From the NCBI GenBank assembly GCA_001986395.2, contig MQVO02000003.1, positions 806,001 to 870,000 of the forward strand: a DNA stretch of 64,000 nucleotides. Direction: 5' to 3'. Origin of the DNA: Irpex lacteus (Eukaryota > Basidiomycota > Agaricomycetes > Polyporales > Irpicaceae). Every line of letters starts with the position of its first letter. Position 1 is the stretch's first letter. The translations under genes and the position numbers were made by a program. Of the stretch, positions 47,293-57,771 are shown piece by piece. The notes beneath the pieces were generated by a model. It saw only the letters and a list, made by a program, of their open reading frames with translations. It searched no databases and was not told where the DNA came from.

Positions 47293-47743
47293 GATCTTGA
47301 GGTTAATGTAGTATTCAAGCTTCACAGACCCGTGGGTGTGTCACCGTCGTCAGTATCTGAGTACTAAGTCATAGATGTAGAGAGAATATAACTGACCTTT
47401 CTCTGGTCAGAGAGTTGAGTCGTTTTTCGGGAGATTATCGAACATTTATGAGCTCGAGCATCGGGTGAAACAAGTGACTCAGACTACACAATATTCACGC
47501 GGCAATTGCTGCCGGACCAAATCGATTCTCACCAGGACTATGGCAGCTGGTTGGATCGTATATGCAGACTGCTCAGGCTCGGTAGCTAGGCTGGTGGGCA
47601 ACTCACACGCTTGTACATGACATACTAAAACTCAGAAGCGGGCACACCTCTGGTGGAGCACATAGGGAAAAGCAATAGTTAGTTAATATATTCTTGTCCA
47701 GACTTACATTGAATCCGAGTCAAGTAAATTACAGAGCGTCCTG
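47293..47743. other. Intergenic, no supported feature
   Basis: A 451 bp spacer between the dehydrogenase start and the 3' end of the Skt5-like gene, both on the minus strand. No gene was seen. Confidence 0.5.
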
Positions 47744-50318
47744 TTACATAATTACACAATCCTTATCCTCCACTTTAGCAGTCGTTATACCCATCTCTGC
47801 GAACGTTGCCGGTCCTTTTCGCGGCGGGCCAGCAGGGGTACCAGGTCCACTTGGAGGACCAGTTGGCTCGGGACTATCCAAACTTGGGCGACCCCCGCGG
47901 CGAGGAGGGCCAAACGATGACTCGGGTTGGGGTGGCCGAGGACCGGGTGCCGATGCTGAACCAGGATCAGCGAGGTTATATCGTGGAGCATTGGCGAACG
48001 GTCTAGGGGACTGAGATTGAGCAGGAACAGGAGCAGGACTCGAAGGTTTCGAGGATTCGCGGGGTGGGTAAGGCTGAGACTGCGGTACTGAAGGGCCTGG
48101 ATATCCTGACTGAACAGGCGGTGATGGGGCACTGACTGGCAGAGGAACCATGACCGAGTTTTGGCGGACATTCTCCATGATGCGAGCGCCTTGATCTTGT
48201 GGCACAGCGGGTCGACGTCCACCTGTGGCATCCGATCGCTGCTTCGCCTGGGTACGCGAACGAACAAGTTTCGAATCGGTAATTTGTTCATGTTCAGCAC
48301 GAGATAATGCCTGAGGTGCTGGCTGAGACAATGCGTTGAGCCGATCCTTTGCATCTGTATTGCCGTGCTCTGCAGCCTAAGATGAACGATAGTCAGAACA
48401 AATGCTGAGCACTGCCGACGTATTCTCACCTTGGTATACCATTTCTTTGCTGCATCAACGTCTTTTGGACCTCCCACGCCCACTTCTGCGTAGTACCCCA
48501 TCGCGAATTCAGCACTAGGTAGCCCCTTCTTTGCGGCTTTCTCCGCGAACGTCCAGGCCAGACCTTCATCCTTCTCGAAAGCGCCTTCAGATCCACATAG
48601 GAACCATTTGCTCAGCGCCATATCAGCTTCTATTTCGCCTTGCTGGCTAGCGAGAGAATAATACTGAACGCTAAGCAATGCGTCGAAGGGGAACGGCGGC
48701 GTCGCAAACTCGTAAGAGTGACCAAGTTTGTACTGGGCTGGAGCAAAGTTCAGATATGCCGCGCGCTCAAGATGCTTACGAGCCTCCGCCTGAGCTGTTG
48801 ACCCCTGCGGGATGTACGGCGCGAATAGCTGTGGGGGTATCGATATGTGCGAGAACTCTGCAAGGAGAAGAAGACCGTATACGTAGGCCGGTTGGGGAAC
48901 CTCGACAGTAGCAAGGGTGGCTGCTTGGCTGAGCAGAGGAAGGGCAGCTTCAGCCGAAGCTGGGAGTTGTAATTGTCCCATTAAGTGAGCCATGCCCATG
49001 CGCTACATCGGAAAGTTAGACATAGCAATCGCAAGCGTCGCACAAGACTCACGTATAGACAGTGCTCATTTCTTGCCCTGACGCCCCGCTCGAACGCGTC
49101 CCTCGCGTGAGCAATATCTTCGAAATTCTCGTAGTCTCTGCCTATTTTGAACCACGCAGCACTATATCCGTGTCTGGCAGCGTATTCAAAGTTGCGGAAT
49201 GCAGTGCGAGGATCGCGTTTGATGTACTGCGGATATGCACCAGATGATTCGCACATAGCCTTTAAGTAAATAGCCTCTGCAATATGAATCGGCACTGGTT
49301 TAGGCATAGGGTTGGGCGAAGCGAGTGTTTGAGTGAGTGGTACGGCGACATCGATGAGGCGCTGGAGTTGCGGATCACCAATGCGCACAGGACCTGCAAG
49401 GTCGGCCGCTACTGCAGTCGGGTTCTTCGTCGCACCCAATTGGGCGTTCTCCGCGCGGGCTACCAGAGCAAACACGTCGCGGCACCATGCTACTTTCTGT
49501 ATCGGATCATAGTCTGGTTGTCTGATTGAGGGTAGAAGGCTCGCTAGGCCAGCTATCGTTGGCAGAGGTGCAGTAAGTGACGGAGGGCCAGACGTAATAT
49601 TGGTTTGCGACGGTATTTGGGGAGGCGCTGAGGAAGGAAGCGGTGCCGACGGTTGCCTGAAGTATTGCTGCGGCTGCGGAGGAGGTGGGGATTGTTGTGG
49701 TAGCGGAGGAACGGGCTGCTGTGGGTATTGCTGACCATAGGTATTAGCGGAAACGCTTGATGTGCGCGGTCGGGCGGAGTAATCTTGAGGCTGGGGACCC
49801 AGAGAAAGTGCGGCGATAGACGATATAACGTCTGCTTGGCTGACTTGCGGGGGTTGTGGAGTGTAAGATGGTCCAGGATACGGCGATGGGTAACCTTGAG
49901 GTGCGGGCGTGTTTCCAGCGGACCATGGATTCCAACCTGGCGGAGCCGGACTTGGCCCCCTGCCATTAGGAATCGCAAAACCAGGCACAGGAGCCTGATT
50001 GTATGGTGGTTGAGGAGACCGTGCACCCCCATAGCCGTCTAGGGAGCTCCTCTGGTAAGATGTGGCCTGCTCTTGAAGTGTGCGTGCCATCTATCAGATC
50101 GCGAAACATTTAGTCAACCATCCACACCAGAGATCGTAATGACGCACATTAGCTGGCAAGTCAGGCTGTAGCTTGTGCGGACGTGGAGCCACCAGCGGAT
50201 CGTCAAAGTGCGGCTGAGAGCCGTACTCACTCTCGAGCTCGACCCGCAAGCTGGGTGGGACTGGTGGAAGCGGTGGTGGAGGAGGTCCGTCGTGTTGAGG
50301 GCGTTGAGCGTAGGCCAT
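47744..50318 (-). CDS. SKT5: Chitin synthase activator Skt5/Chs4, Sel1 repeats with CaaX box
   Basis: Four exons (50318-50148, 50090-49053, 49002-48430, 48376-47744) give 804 residues. A Pro/Gln-rich disordered N-terminus precedes a run of Sel1-type repeats (AIYLKAMCESSGAYPQYIKR, NFEYAARHGYSAAWFKIGRD, HLERAAYLNFAPAQYKLGHS, AMGYYAEVGVGGPKDVDAAK). The tail is again Pro-rich and ends Cys-Val-Ile-Met, a CaaX box that predicts farnesylation. Repeats plus prenyl end match Skt5/Chs4, which tethers and activates chitin synthase III at the growing tip and bud neck. A paralogue of the Skt5 family cannot be excluded. The first intron separates a 57-residue Pro-rich start. Confidence 0.88.
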
Positions 50319-51393
50319 GTCGTAGACTTTGTAAAGTGGGTATCAGATGAGCTGTATCGACACGTATTGCAAGGAGGCTGCGAGGGCAGATGGAGGTGCA
50401 AGCGCAAAGGGTCGTGTTATGTTTAGATCTGGCCGATCTCACGGTGCTATAACCGAAACTGCTAAGATCTCGTAGGCGCGCTGCGCTCGTGCAGAGGAGC
50501 CTGTGTCGTGAATGGAGGTGAGGGACAAAGCAAACAACTTAGGTCTTTAGCTTTAATACTCGATTGCACAAAGGCGGTGTGGCCGCAGGTCTGTCCGTAA
50601 ACGTTTGAACACCGCACTTGCGCACCTTGACACAGCCATTGACTACAGTACTGCAACATCTTTAGCTCATCATCATCATGCCGCATCATGCATCGTGGCG
50701 GCATGCAAATCTACTACCAGCGGTCGGTTGCCAAGTATTCGTCAAGTTGATCCACGTCGTACGCGGCGCACTGACAAGTGCACGTGTCGTGGTTGCATTG
50801 CGCTCGTTTAGACAGCTCCCACAAAGGGCATGGCGCACACGCATTAAATGAGTAAGTAAACACTGATGCTGAAGCACCCTCTGTGCTCGTGCACTACCCC
50901 GCCCACCCTTACTAAACCTATGCATGCGCAATTGATGGGGAACGCCATTCGTGAGTGTGTGTCGATGTGTCATTCTGTTCCGGGACACCCTCTATTTTTG
51001 CACGTTCCAATGCGCCTGGCAAGTCAGTTCTTACCAATAATACAGACGCAAGTTGTGTGAATCGAACATCGTCTTCTCTGGGGCTTGCAAAGCAAACATA
51101 CCAAAGCGCTGAGGGTGGGTTTCTGCTGCGCGAACCAGGGGATGTTGTTGTTCCACCGTCAAAGGGTGATCGGTGAGCGGACGGCTCTGTATCCATATCA
51201 TTCATTGTCGGTTCCGCGAGCGACATTAAGATTCTCTAGAGGTCGACAATACAACATTCAGGAAAGGGTAAGTCCACGAATTTTTCATCTAACCAACTCC
51301 TCCGGTCCTAACAACACCCTGAACCGCAACACCCTGAACCACAACTTTCACACCGTATCAGTACACCGCATTGTCCAGCATTGCATTGCAGAC
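50319..51393. other. Gene-poor region, left part
   Basis: About 1.07 kb with no supported gene, beginning with the SKT5 promoter. Only short overlapping frames occur. A 15 bp tandem duplication lies at 51313-51342. Confidence 0.45.
51313..51342. repeat. Two tandem copies of a 15 bp unit
   Basis: The unit AACACCCTGAACCGC is followed directly by AACACCCTGAACCAC, 14 of 15 bases identical. On the minus strand it would encode a repeated Val-Gln-Gly-Val type motif if the neighbouring cysteine-rich frame is spliced into it. Confidence 0.7.
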
Positions 51394-51633
51394 TCACCAA
51401 CACTGCCGGCGGCAACAGCAATACTCATAGCAACAACGGTCGCAGTAGTTTTCACAACACTCGTCGCAACACCGTTCGCAGCAATGTGAATCGCAGCATG
51501 AGCCAGAGTATGTGTGGTTTGGATTGCGGCGTAAGACCCGGTGTCCATTCCAAGTCATTGCGGGCTGGGCCATTGGTTGGACCATTGGTTGGGCAGAGAA
51601 GTGAGGGCTGAGGGGAGGAGGGACCATGCTCAT
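51394..51633 (-). CDS. Candidate small cysteine-rich protein
   Basis: An open frame of 79 residues. The first half is Pro/Met/Gln-rich (PMVQPMAQPAM), the second half packs 15 cysteines into about 34 residues, mostly as CC pairs three to four residues apart (SCCDSHCCERCCDECCENYC, ending CCYEYCCC). The cysteine codons are a mixture of TGT and TGC and the intervening residues vary, which argues against a plain trinucleotide repeat. No signal peptide is present. The layout recalls CYSTM-type or metal-binding small proteins, but I do not recognise a family. A strong GTGAGT donor overlaps the stop codon, so the true 3' end may be spliced, and the start may follow a 5' intron. Confidence 0.45.
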   Translation of the reverse strand: MSMVPPPLSPHFSAQPMVQPMAQPAMTWNGHRVLRRNPNHTYSGSCCDSHCCERCCDECCENYCDRCCYEYCCCRRQCW

Positions 51634-52491
51634 TTCTGGTGCTAGTCGTGCGGTGAGTGATCCGGGGTTTGCATTTGGGATAGGGGAGAATACTTCAACA
51701 TACGTCCGTAGTATCCACCACTTGGAGACCGATACATGCCATGCAGGTCTGTGGCAGAGCGACGAATGTGATAGACATTGCTGGGGCGGCGGACTGTGTT
51801 CGGGTACATCTCTGTGGGAGGTGAAGATAGGGCTGTAGGGTAGGTAAAGAAGCCTTAACGCTTGCACCGGTAGAAATACCGGTGGGGTTATTCTGCGCCT
51901 TAGACAACCGGTCAACTGAATGCATCTCGCGCTATCGAGAAGGGCTAGTACAATGAAAACCACGTTGTGAATCCCGTAAGTGATCGTCTCGTATGGTAGT
52001 AGACGGAAAGACGGCACCTTGTCAAGGGGAAATGAACACACGTGAAGCTGTAAATGAACATAAGCGTGGGTCAACTGAGCGGAAGAGAATGAGTGCGATA
52101 AGCTTTAGCATGAAAGACACCCAGGTCCTTCAACTCGTGAAGGACGAGAATTCATGGTGGCCGTGAAGCCTCCACAGCCATAGTACGTTATGAACGTATA
52201 CATTCCTGCAAGTGTGAGTTTTCCCGCATACAATGAAGGGATAGAAGGCGCAGATTTTCCCCGTTTGACTGCACAAGACAACAGATATCTTGTCGAGTGA
52301 TAGGAAACGATGCTCATGCAGCCCTGAGGCCCGACGGCTGTTGTCCGGTAGCATGGACAGAGTCGTAGGGTTCGGGCGGTGAGCATGAGGCTAGAATGCC
52401 TTTATAGTTGCTATACAATACCTTTACCATGGTGTAAGTACCTGGGTAAGTGACTGGTAGTAAGTCACGGTGACTTCGAGCTCAGTTTGAT

Positions 52492-52503
52492 GACTGATCA
52501 GTC
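52492..52503. promoter_or_regulatory. Perfect 12 bp palindrome upstream of uL16
   Basis: GACTGATCAGTC reads the same on both strands. It lies 298 bp before the uL16 start codon and 15 bp from a second imperfect palindrome (AAGTCAC-G-GTGACTT, 52462-52476). Such dyads are typical dimeric factor sites, but which factor is unknown. Confidence 0.35.
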
Positions 52504-52674
52504 CGACGAATACCGAGCCGAACCGCTTTGTAATCGAACCGAGTCAGCGGCGGGAGCGAGCTGACCCACGCAATAAGCGCGTGTGTTACTCATCGTCGCC
52601 ATCGCCTCCGCCTCAAAAGCCGTCCTCGCACGCAGCGACCACCACCTCCTTTCCCCCCGACTCTCCCCATCAAG

Positions 52675-52791
52675 GTTAGTTGCTGCTTTCGTTGCCGCGA
52701 ATCCGTTGCTCTCAGTGCGAAAACTCGCAAGAAACAGGATGGATGGCTGGAATCTTGCTCGGATGACGCTGACAAATCGCTCGTTCTATAG
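52675..52791 (+). other. 5' UTR intron of the uL16 gene
   Basis: The sequence CAAG/GTTAGT at 52675 and CTATAG at 52791 bound a 117 bp intron ending 9 bases before the start codon, with a GCTGAC branch-like site at 52768. Leader introns are common in fungal ribosomal protein genes. The assignment is from splice consensus only. Confidence 0.55.
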
Positions 52792-52800
52792 ACACTCGAA

Positions 52801-53608
52801 ATGGGTCGCCGTCCCGCTCGCTGCTATCGTTACTGCAAGAACAAGCCTTACCCCAAGTCCAGGTACAACCGTGGTGTCCCGGACTCGAAGGTGCGACAAC
52901 TTGCAAAACGTCCCAGGTCTCTTACTTATATCCTTCATTAGATCCGTATCTTCGACTTGGGCCGTAAGCGTGCTTCCGTCGATGAGTTCCCCTACTGTGT
53001 CCACCTTGTCTCCGATGAGTATGAGCAACTCTCAAGTGAGGCTCTGGAAGCCGCTCGTATTTGCGCCAACAAGTACGTCACCAAGACCTCTGGCAAGGAT
53101 TCCTTCCACTTGAGGGTCCGTGTCCACCCCTTCCACGTCCTCCGTATCAACAAGATGTTGTCCTGTGCTGGAGCTGATAGGTATGTTTTTATGCTGTTTA
53201 CCCTCACTACTATGTTCTCAACTTATTCTACTCTAGGCTCCAAACTGGTATGCGTGGCGCTTGGGGCAAGCCTTACGGCACTGCCGCCCGTGTGAACATC
53301 GGCCAGATCATCCTCTCTATCCGTACCAAGGACAGCAACGCCGCCGTTGTTCAGGAGGCTCTCCGTCGTGCTCGTTACAAGTTCCCCGGCCGCCAGAAGA
53401 TCATCCAGTCCCGCAAGTGGGGCTTCACTCAGGTTAACCGTGAGGACTACCTTAAGCTCAAGGAGGAGAAGCGTGTGCTCCAGTACGTGGTATTCCGTCA
53501 TTCTTCCGATAATGATGCTTATTTTCTCCTAGGGATGGTGCTTACGTTCAGTTCATCCGCCCCCGCGGAAACCTCAACGACAACCTCCGTGCCCAGCTCC
53601 GCGCATGA
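52801..53608 (+). CDS. RPL10: 60S ribosomal protein L10 (uL16)
   Basis: Four exons (52801-52890, 52942-53180, 53237-53482, 53533-53608) give 216 residues, the normal length. It begins [20 protein letters not shown] and contains [37 protein letters not shown] and the P-site loop region [16 protein letters not shown], ending in [13 protein letters not shown]. uL16 joins the large subunit last in cytoplasmic maturation and touches the peptidyl-transferase centre. Codon use is strongly biased to C-ending codons, as expected for a highly expressed gene. Confidence 0.97.
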
Positions 53609-54041
53609 GCGTTTCTTCGACATGTATTGTATCCACCGGGTTATGTATATGATGCGGTCCTATCGCCATAATAATAGCGGCAAGCGTGATCGTGTGAGTG
53701 AGTTCATTGCCTCTATATTCACTACGTCATCCTGTACCAGTGGATGACGGTTAGGGGAAACGGGGCATATATCATACTCTCGTCTCGATTCCTGTTTAAC
53801 GAACACGTTCCATGTTCTCCAAGATAGTGTTTACCCCAGGATGCCGATGAGGACAGTCATACGACGTTCCATATGTTTTAGTACATTACATAGAACTGCG
53901 AATATCATTATCATTTCTTGCCACATTTGAGACGTGCACTGATGAACATACGGATCGAGAGTGAAATTGCAAGAAAAGTACAATTGGTAGCAAGAGAGCT
54001 GATTCATGCAGAGGAAATACATGACAAGATCGTAAAAGTCG
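53609..54041. other. Convergent intergenic region
   Basis: A 433 bp AT-richer spacer holding the 3' UTRs of uL16 (plus) and the Spt21-like gene (minus). No gene is supported. Confidence 0.5.
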
Positions 54042-57000
54042 TTACAATAAGCACCCACTGTACAAATTCTGTACGTCCTGGGCAAGTTTAGTCGTATCAA
54101 TGACGACACCATCCGACGCAGGTTGCCCAAGAAGCACACTAGGATCGATGCCACCATTCTGCCCATCACCAGAAGAAACTGCATGCTGGTCAAGAAGCGG
54201 AGCCACGCTGGCCCACAGCTCGTCCAAATCGAACTCGACGAGCCCGTCGTCTTGCGAGAGGGTGAAGTCCGTAGACGAGTTGGATAGGGATGGGAAGGCC
54301 GTGTCTGATTGCGAGCTTGAGGAGGGAGGGGGTGCGGAGTTATCGTTGGAAGGGGTCATGTCGGGGAGGGTAGAGCGGAAGAGGTTCTCTATTTCTTCGT
54401 CTGTCAATTGGCCGACTGTCCCTGATTGCGTGCCGGGAAGTGAGAGGAACGCGAAAGGATCATCGTCAGTGTCAGTACCAGACCCGGATTCCTGGCTCAA
54501 CTGGAGAGGGAGAGGCTCGTCGTTCTTCTCGGTGTGTTCTTCCGTGGTAGGTGGGGATCCGGAGAGCGTAACAGTAAGGTCTTCATCCAGCCCTAGGATG
54601 TCTTCTGCCAGGTCGTCGCTTTCGGGAGACATGATTGGGCTTGAGGGAGGTAGAGGCGACGACGGCGGGAGACCCACAGACCAGTGTTGTCGGCTGTCTT
54701 CTTTCGCGGTGAACACGTCCTCGTCGAAGTCGCTGCTCGCGATCGGGAGGGAGTCGGGAGGGGTAGACAGATCCTCTGATGGTCCGCCGTCACCGTCACC
54801 AAAGAGAGTAGCAGTCTTGGAGGTGCTGACTGGCGGGCGAGGAGGACTTGTACGAGCGCGTGGACGGTCGGGGGAGAGCATGCTGTATAGACTCGGAAGC
54901 CTTTTCGCGGATGATGAAACTCTGGGCGTGCGTCGTTTTCCCTCTGGCGTGAACAGAGGCGATGGGCTTTCGCTGATCGAGTGACGCCTGCGTCGAGGTG
55001 TAGAGGGAGGATTAGGAAGTGGTTTCACAGGAGAAGGAATGATAGATATGTCGGAACCTGCCACGACCGGGGGTGTCGCGTCTGGGGTCGACGGTCTCGA
55101 GGAAGACGACGCTTCCACTTCTCGCGGTGGCGAAGAACTGCGAGCACTCGTCACATGCGAGTTTTGTCGCGAGCGCGAGCGTGATAAAGCAGACTCGGTG
55201 TTCTCCAGCGCAGTGTTCTCATCCGTGCGTTTCTTGCTTAAGCTTCCTTTCTTCAGCGATCTCTTACGAGCAAGCTTTTCCGCAGGAGCATCCGCTGACT
55301 TGGGCCCACACCCGGGAGCGAATCGAGGTACCGTGGCCGTTTCCGTTTGTGCCCACTTGGGTACAACATATGGCTTCCTCTTGGGGGCCGGCTCGGATGG
55401 GGCCGTAGACGGTCCTGCAGTGGGCTGCGCGTCATTGTGCCATGCAGTCCGGTCGTAGTGTCGCGATGGTGAACTATTGGGCATAGCTGGAGTGTCTAAT
55501 TTGGTTTGGGACGCCGACTGTGTGTCCTTCAGTCCAGAATCAGACATGGCGTGTTGTTCAGGCATGGCACCCGTGTGCTCCCTATAATAAGAGCGTCGCT
55601 TGACCGGCTGTGGCGCCGGATCCGACGCAAACTGCGTCTTTCGACGGTTTCTCTCCCGCTCGCGTTCCTTTTCCTCCACGATATCGCTGAGCGTCCGTTT
55701 TCTCGTTCCATTGGAGGACCTAGTGAGGGGAAGTGGGTTGGAAGCAGCGCTGGAGAGCGTTGAATGTGCTGAGGAAGTGGACGACATGTGGGTTTTCTCG
55801 TTCGTGTTCTCCTTCTCATTGCGGCGTTTACGGAACGCAAGAGGGTTCACGTTTTCCTTGTCGAGCAGGACGATGTCGTCATCTGACTTCTCGGATTTCG
55901 CGGGCGAAGCTAGAGGCACGAGGCGAGCATGCGATGAGGAGGAACGCGAGGTGGATGCCCTGGAATCGGGGATAGAGCCCGAGCTACGTGAGTGCTTGGA
56001 AGACGAGGCTTTGGACAGGGTCGGCGGAGCTGGCACATGTGATGATTTGGATGAGGAGGCAGACGGAGTAGAGTACAATGCCTTGGTCAATGCTTCGATC
56101 AGGGCCAAATTGGGCGTCACGCGATTGGAAGAGTCGATTGCAGACAGAGCCTCCAGCAGCTCTGTAGCCTTATTTCCACCGGTGAGGGACTGTAGCAAGT
56201 TCTGAAGAGTCTGCTGGTCCCCGCTACTGGTGTTTCTTGAGACGGTGGTAGAAGAACTAGAACTCTCTGGGGATTGCATATCTTGCCGGAAGCTGACGCT
56301 CACCGTGGTGGTTGCACTTGAAATTTGAGATGGTCTAGATTGCGTTTGAGGGGTAGAAGTTGGCAGGCGACGTAAGGAAGGGTTCTCCATGTGTGACTTT
56401 GAGGTTCCGCCAGAAGACCGACTTGGCTGAGATGAAATAGTCGACGAGGAAGTGCCCTTCCGGCGGGAGGGCTGGTGACTGTGAGTGATGGGTGGAGAAT
56501 ACTAGAATAGAGTTCAAGAGATGTGTATCGGAGGATGTGGATCTGGCACATACCTCGCGCAGGGCAAAGACGACTTCGAGGCGCTCTTCCTGAATGCCGT
56601 CGCTCATGATTGTCCCAGCCACGGTCACATCACAATCTCCGTCGTATAAAGCGGAGGATAGCAGCCCTAGTCCAATGGCCACGCCCGGCTGGGAGCTTGG
56701 GCTTGGAGATGGACTGAGAGCTACAGCGGGAGAGATATGGCGGGCCTCGAGGGGATCAAGAAGGTAGACAGTAAAGTCCTTCTTACCCGGTTGTATTTGC
56801 ACGACGTCGGGGCTGCGAAAATATGTAAAGTGACCTGGCTATAATATGCAGAAAAAACGCACCTCCCCATGCAGATCATCTCCAGGAACGGTTTGAGCAT
56901 CGCGCGGCCGTACAAAACACTTGGTTTTCCATCGTCGATGATGTTTGAATTGGGAAGTCGTATGATGGTGACGGGGAATTTGCGAGGGGAGAGGGCAAGG

Positions 57001-57115
57001 ATATACTGAGGCCCGCCGTTGATGGTGTACAACGCACGAACTGTGAGTGGTCAGTGTGTACTCGATGCTGGCACAAAGCGTGTGGCGACGTACGACCTAG
57101 CTGTTTGCTCTCCAT
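54042..57115 (-). CDS. SPT21: Spt21/Ams2-like transcription regulator without GATA finger
   Basis: Four exons (57115-57097, 57040-56863, 56812-56554, 56501-54042) give 971 residues. The conserved N-terminal domain reads MESKQLVRALYTINGGPQYI, ALSPRKFPVTIIRLPN, a GRAMLKPFLEMICMGSPDVV helix and DFTVYLLDPLEARHISP, the pattern of the Ams2/Spt21 N-terminal domain. The remaining 800 residues are Ser/Pro-rich with basic patches (KRTLSDIVEEKERERERNRR) and an acidic, hydrophobic C-terminus (LVEFDLDELWASVAPLL) resembling an activation domain. Spt21 controls histone gene transcription in budding yeast; fission yeast Ams2 adds a GATA finger, and no Cys-x2-Cys pair is seen here. The first exon is just 19 nt. 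Confidence 0.7.
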
Positions 57116-57771
57116 CGTGTTGTGCTCATAAAACGTCCCGACTGTCGACGGGCGCGAGGAGGAAGAGTCGGGCGTTGGGTACGCAGAGGGCGGCGTCGGT
57201 GTTGGCGGTGTCGAGGCGAGGCGGCCGCAGATGAACGTCGAGGCTCGCACGTGCAGTGTGACCACTCGCGTCGGGAGCGTGACAGGCGCGCTCGAGGGCG
57301 AGGGACCAGCGGGGACTGAAAATACATCCCGCGACTTGCCGAGATCACCGAAAGCTTTGTCGCGGAGCGAAAAAATATTTTAGAGTATATCACGACCGTC
57401 AGATTGTGGCTACGACGTTGCCAGATGCTGCCACGAGTATGTGTAGATATGTATAAAACTACCACCTCTGTACCAGCATCAACGCTGCGAATATTATTGC
57501 TATTTTCCCAAAGAGGCAGCACCAGAAAAGTGCGAAGGGAACGTAGGAACTTTCGCTAGGAAAGGCAATTGCACCCGTCCGGCGGCAGCAAACTCGAGGG
57601 GTGCAAGCCAATCTGTCGGGTATTCCCAAATCAGGAGCTCGAGATGCCCCTCATTTCTGTTCTCTCCTGCCCTCATCCTCTCTTCTCCACCACCACCGCC
57701 GTCGACAACGACGACCGACGCATGCTCGACGTCGTCTGAAGCCCCCCGACCATCGACAACCCGCCATCACC
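57116..57771. other. Divergent promoter of the Spt21-like and WC-1 genes
   Basis: A 656 bp spacer. A TATAAAA on the plus strand at 57452 lies 314 bp before the WC-1 start, possibly with a long leader. Open frames near 57120-57520 overlap on both strands, and none joins the Spt21-like gene with a proper ATG. Confidence 0.45.

Larger units (their letters stand above)
51634..52800. other. Gene-poor region and ribosomal protein promoter
   Basis: About 1.17 kb without a supported coding sequence. It contains a short perfect hairpin (51865-51884, 7 bp stem, 6 nt loop), the palindromes at 52462-52476 and 52492-52503, and the uL16 gene's 5' UTR with its intron. Confidence 0.45.

Noticed and set aside
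51840..51900. Small hairpin (CACCGGT, loop, ACCGGTG) as a terminator or RNA gene.
   Set aside because: A seven-base stem is expected by chance and eukaryotic genes do not use such terminators.
54100..56205. Long plus-strand open frames opposite the Spt21-like gene.
   Set aside because: They mirror the Ser-rich minus-strand exon (Ser codons read as Arg/Glu/Gly on the other strand) and have no domain or start context.
57097..57522. Minus-strand open frame that might extend the Spt21-like protein upstream.
   Set aside because: It has no in-frame ATG that splices in phase to the conserved domain; the ATG at 57115 gives a family-like N-terminus.
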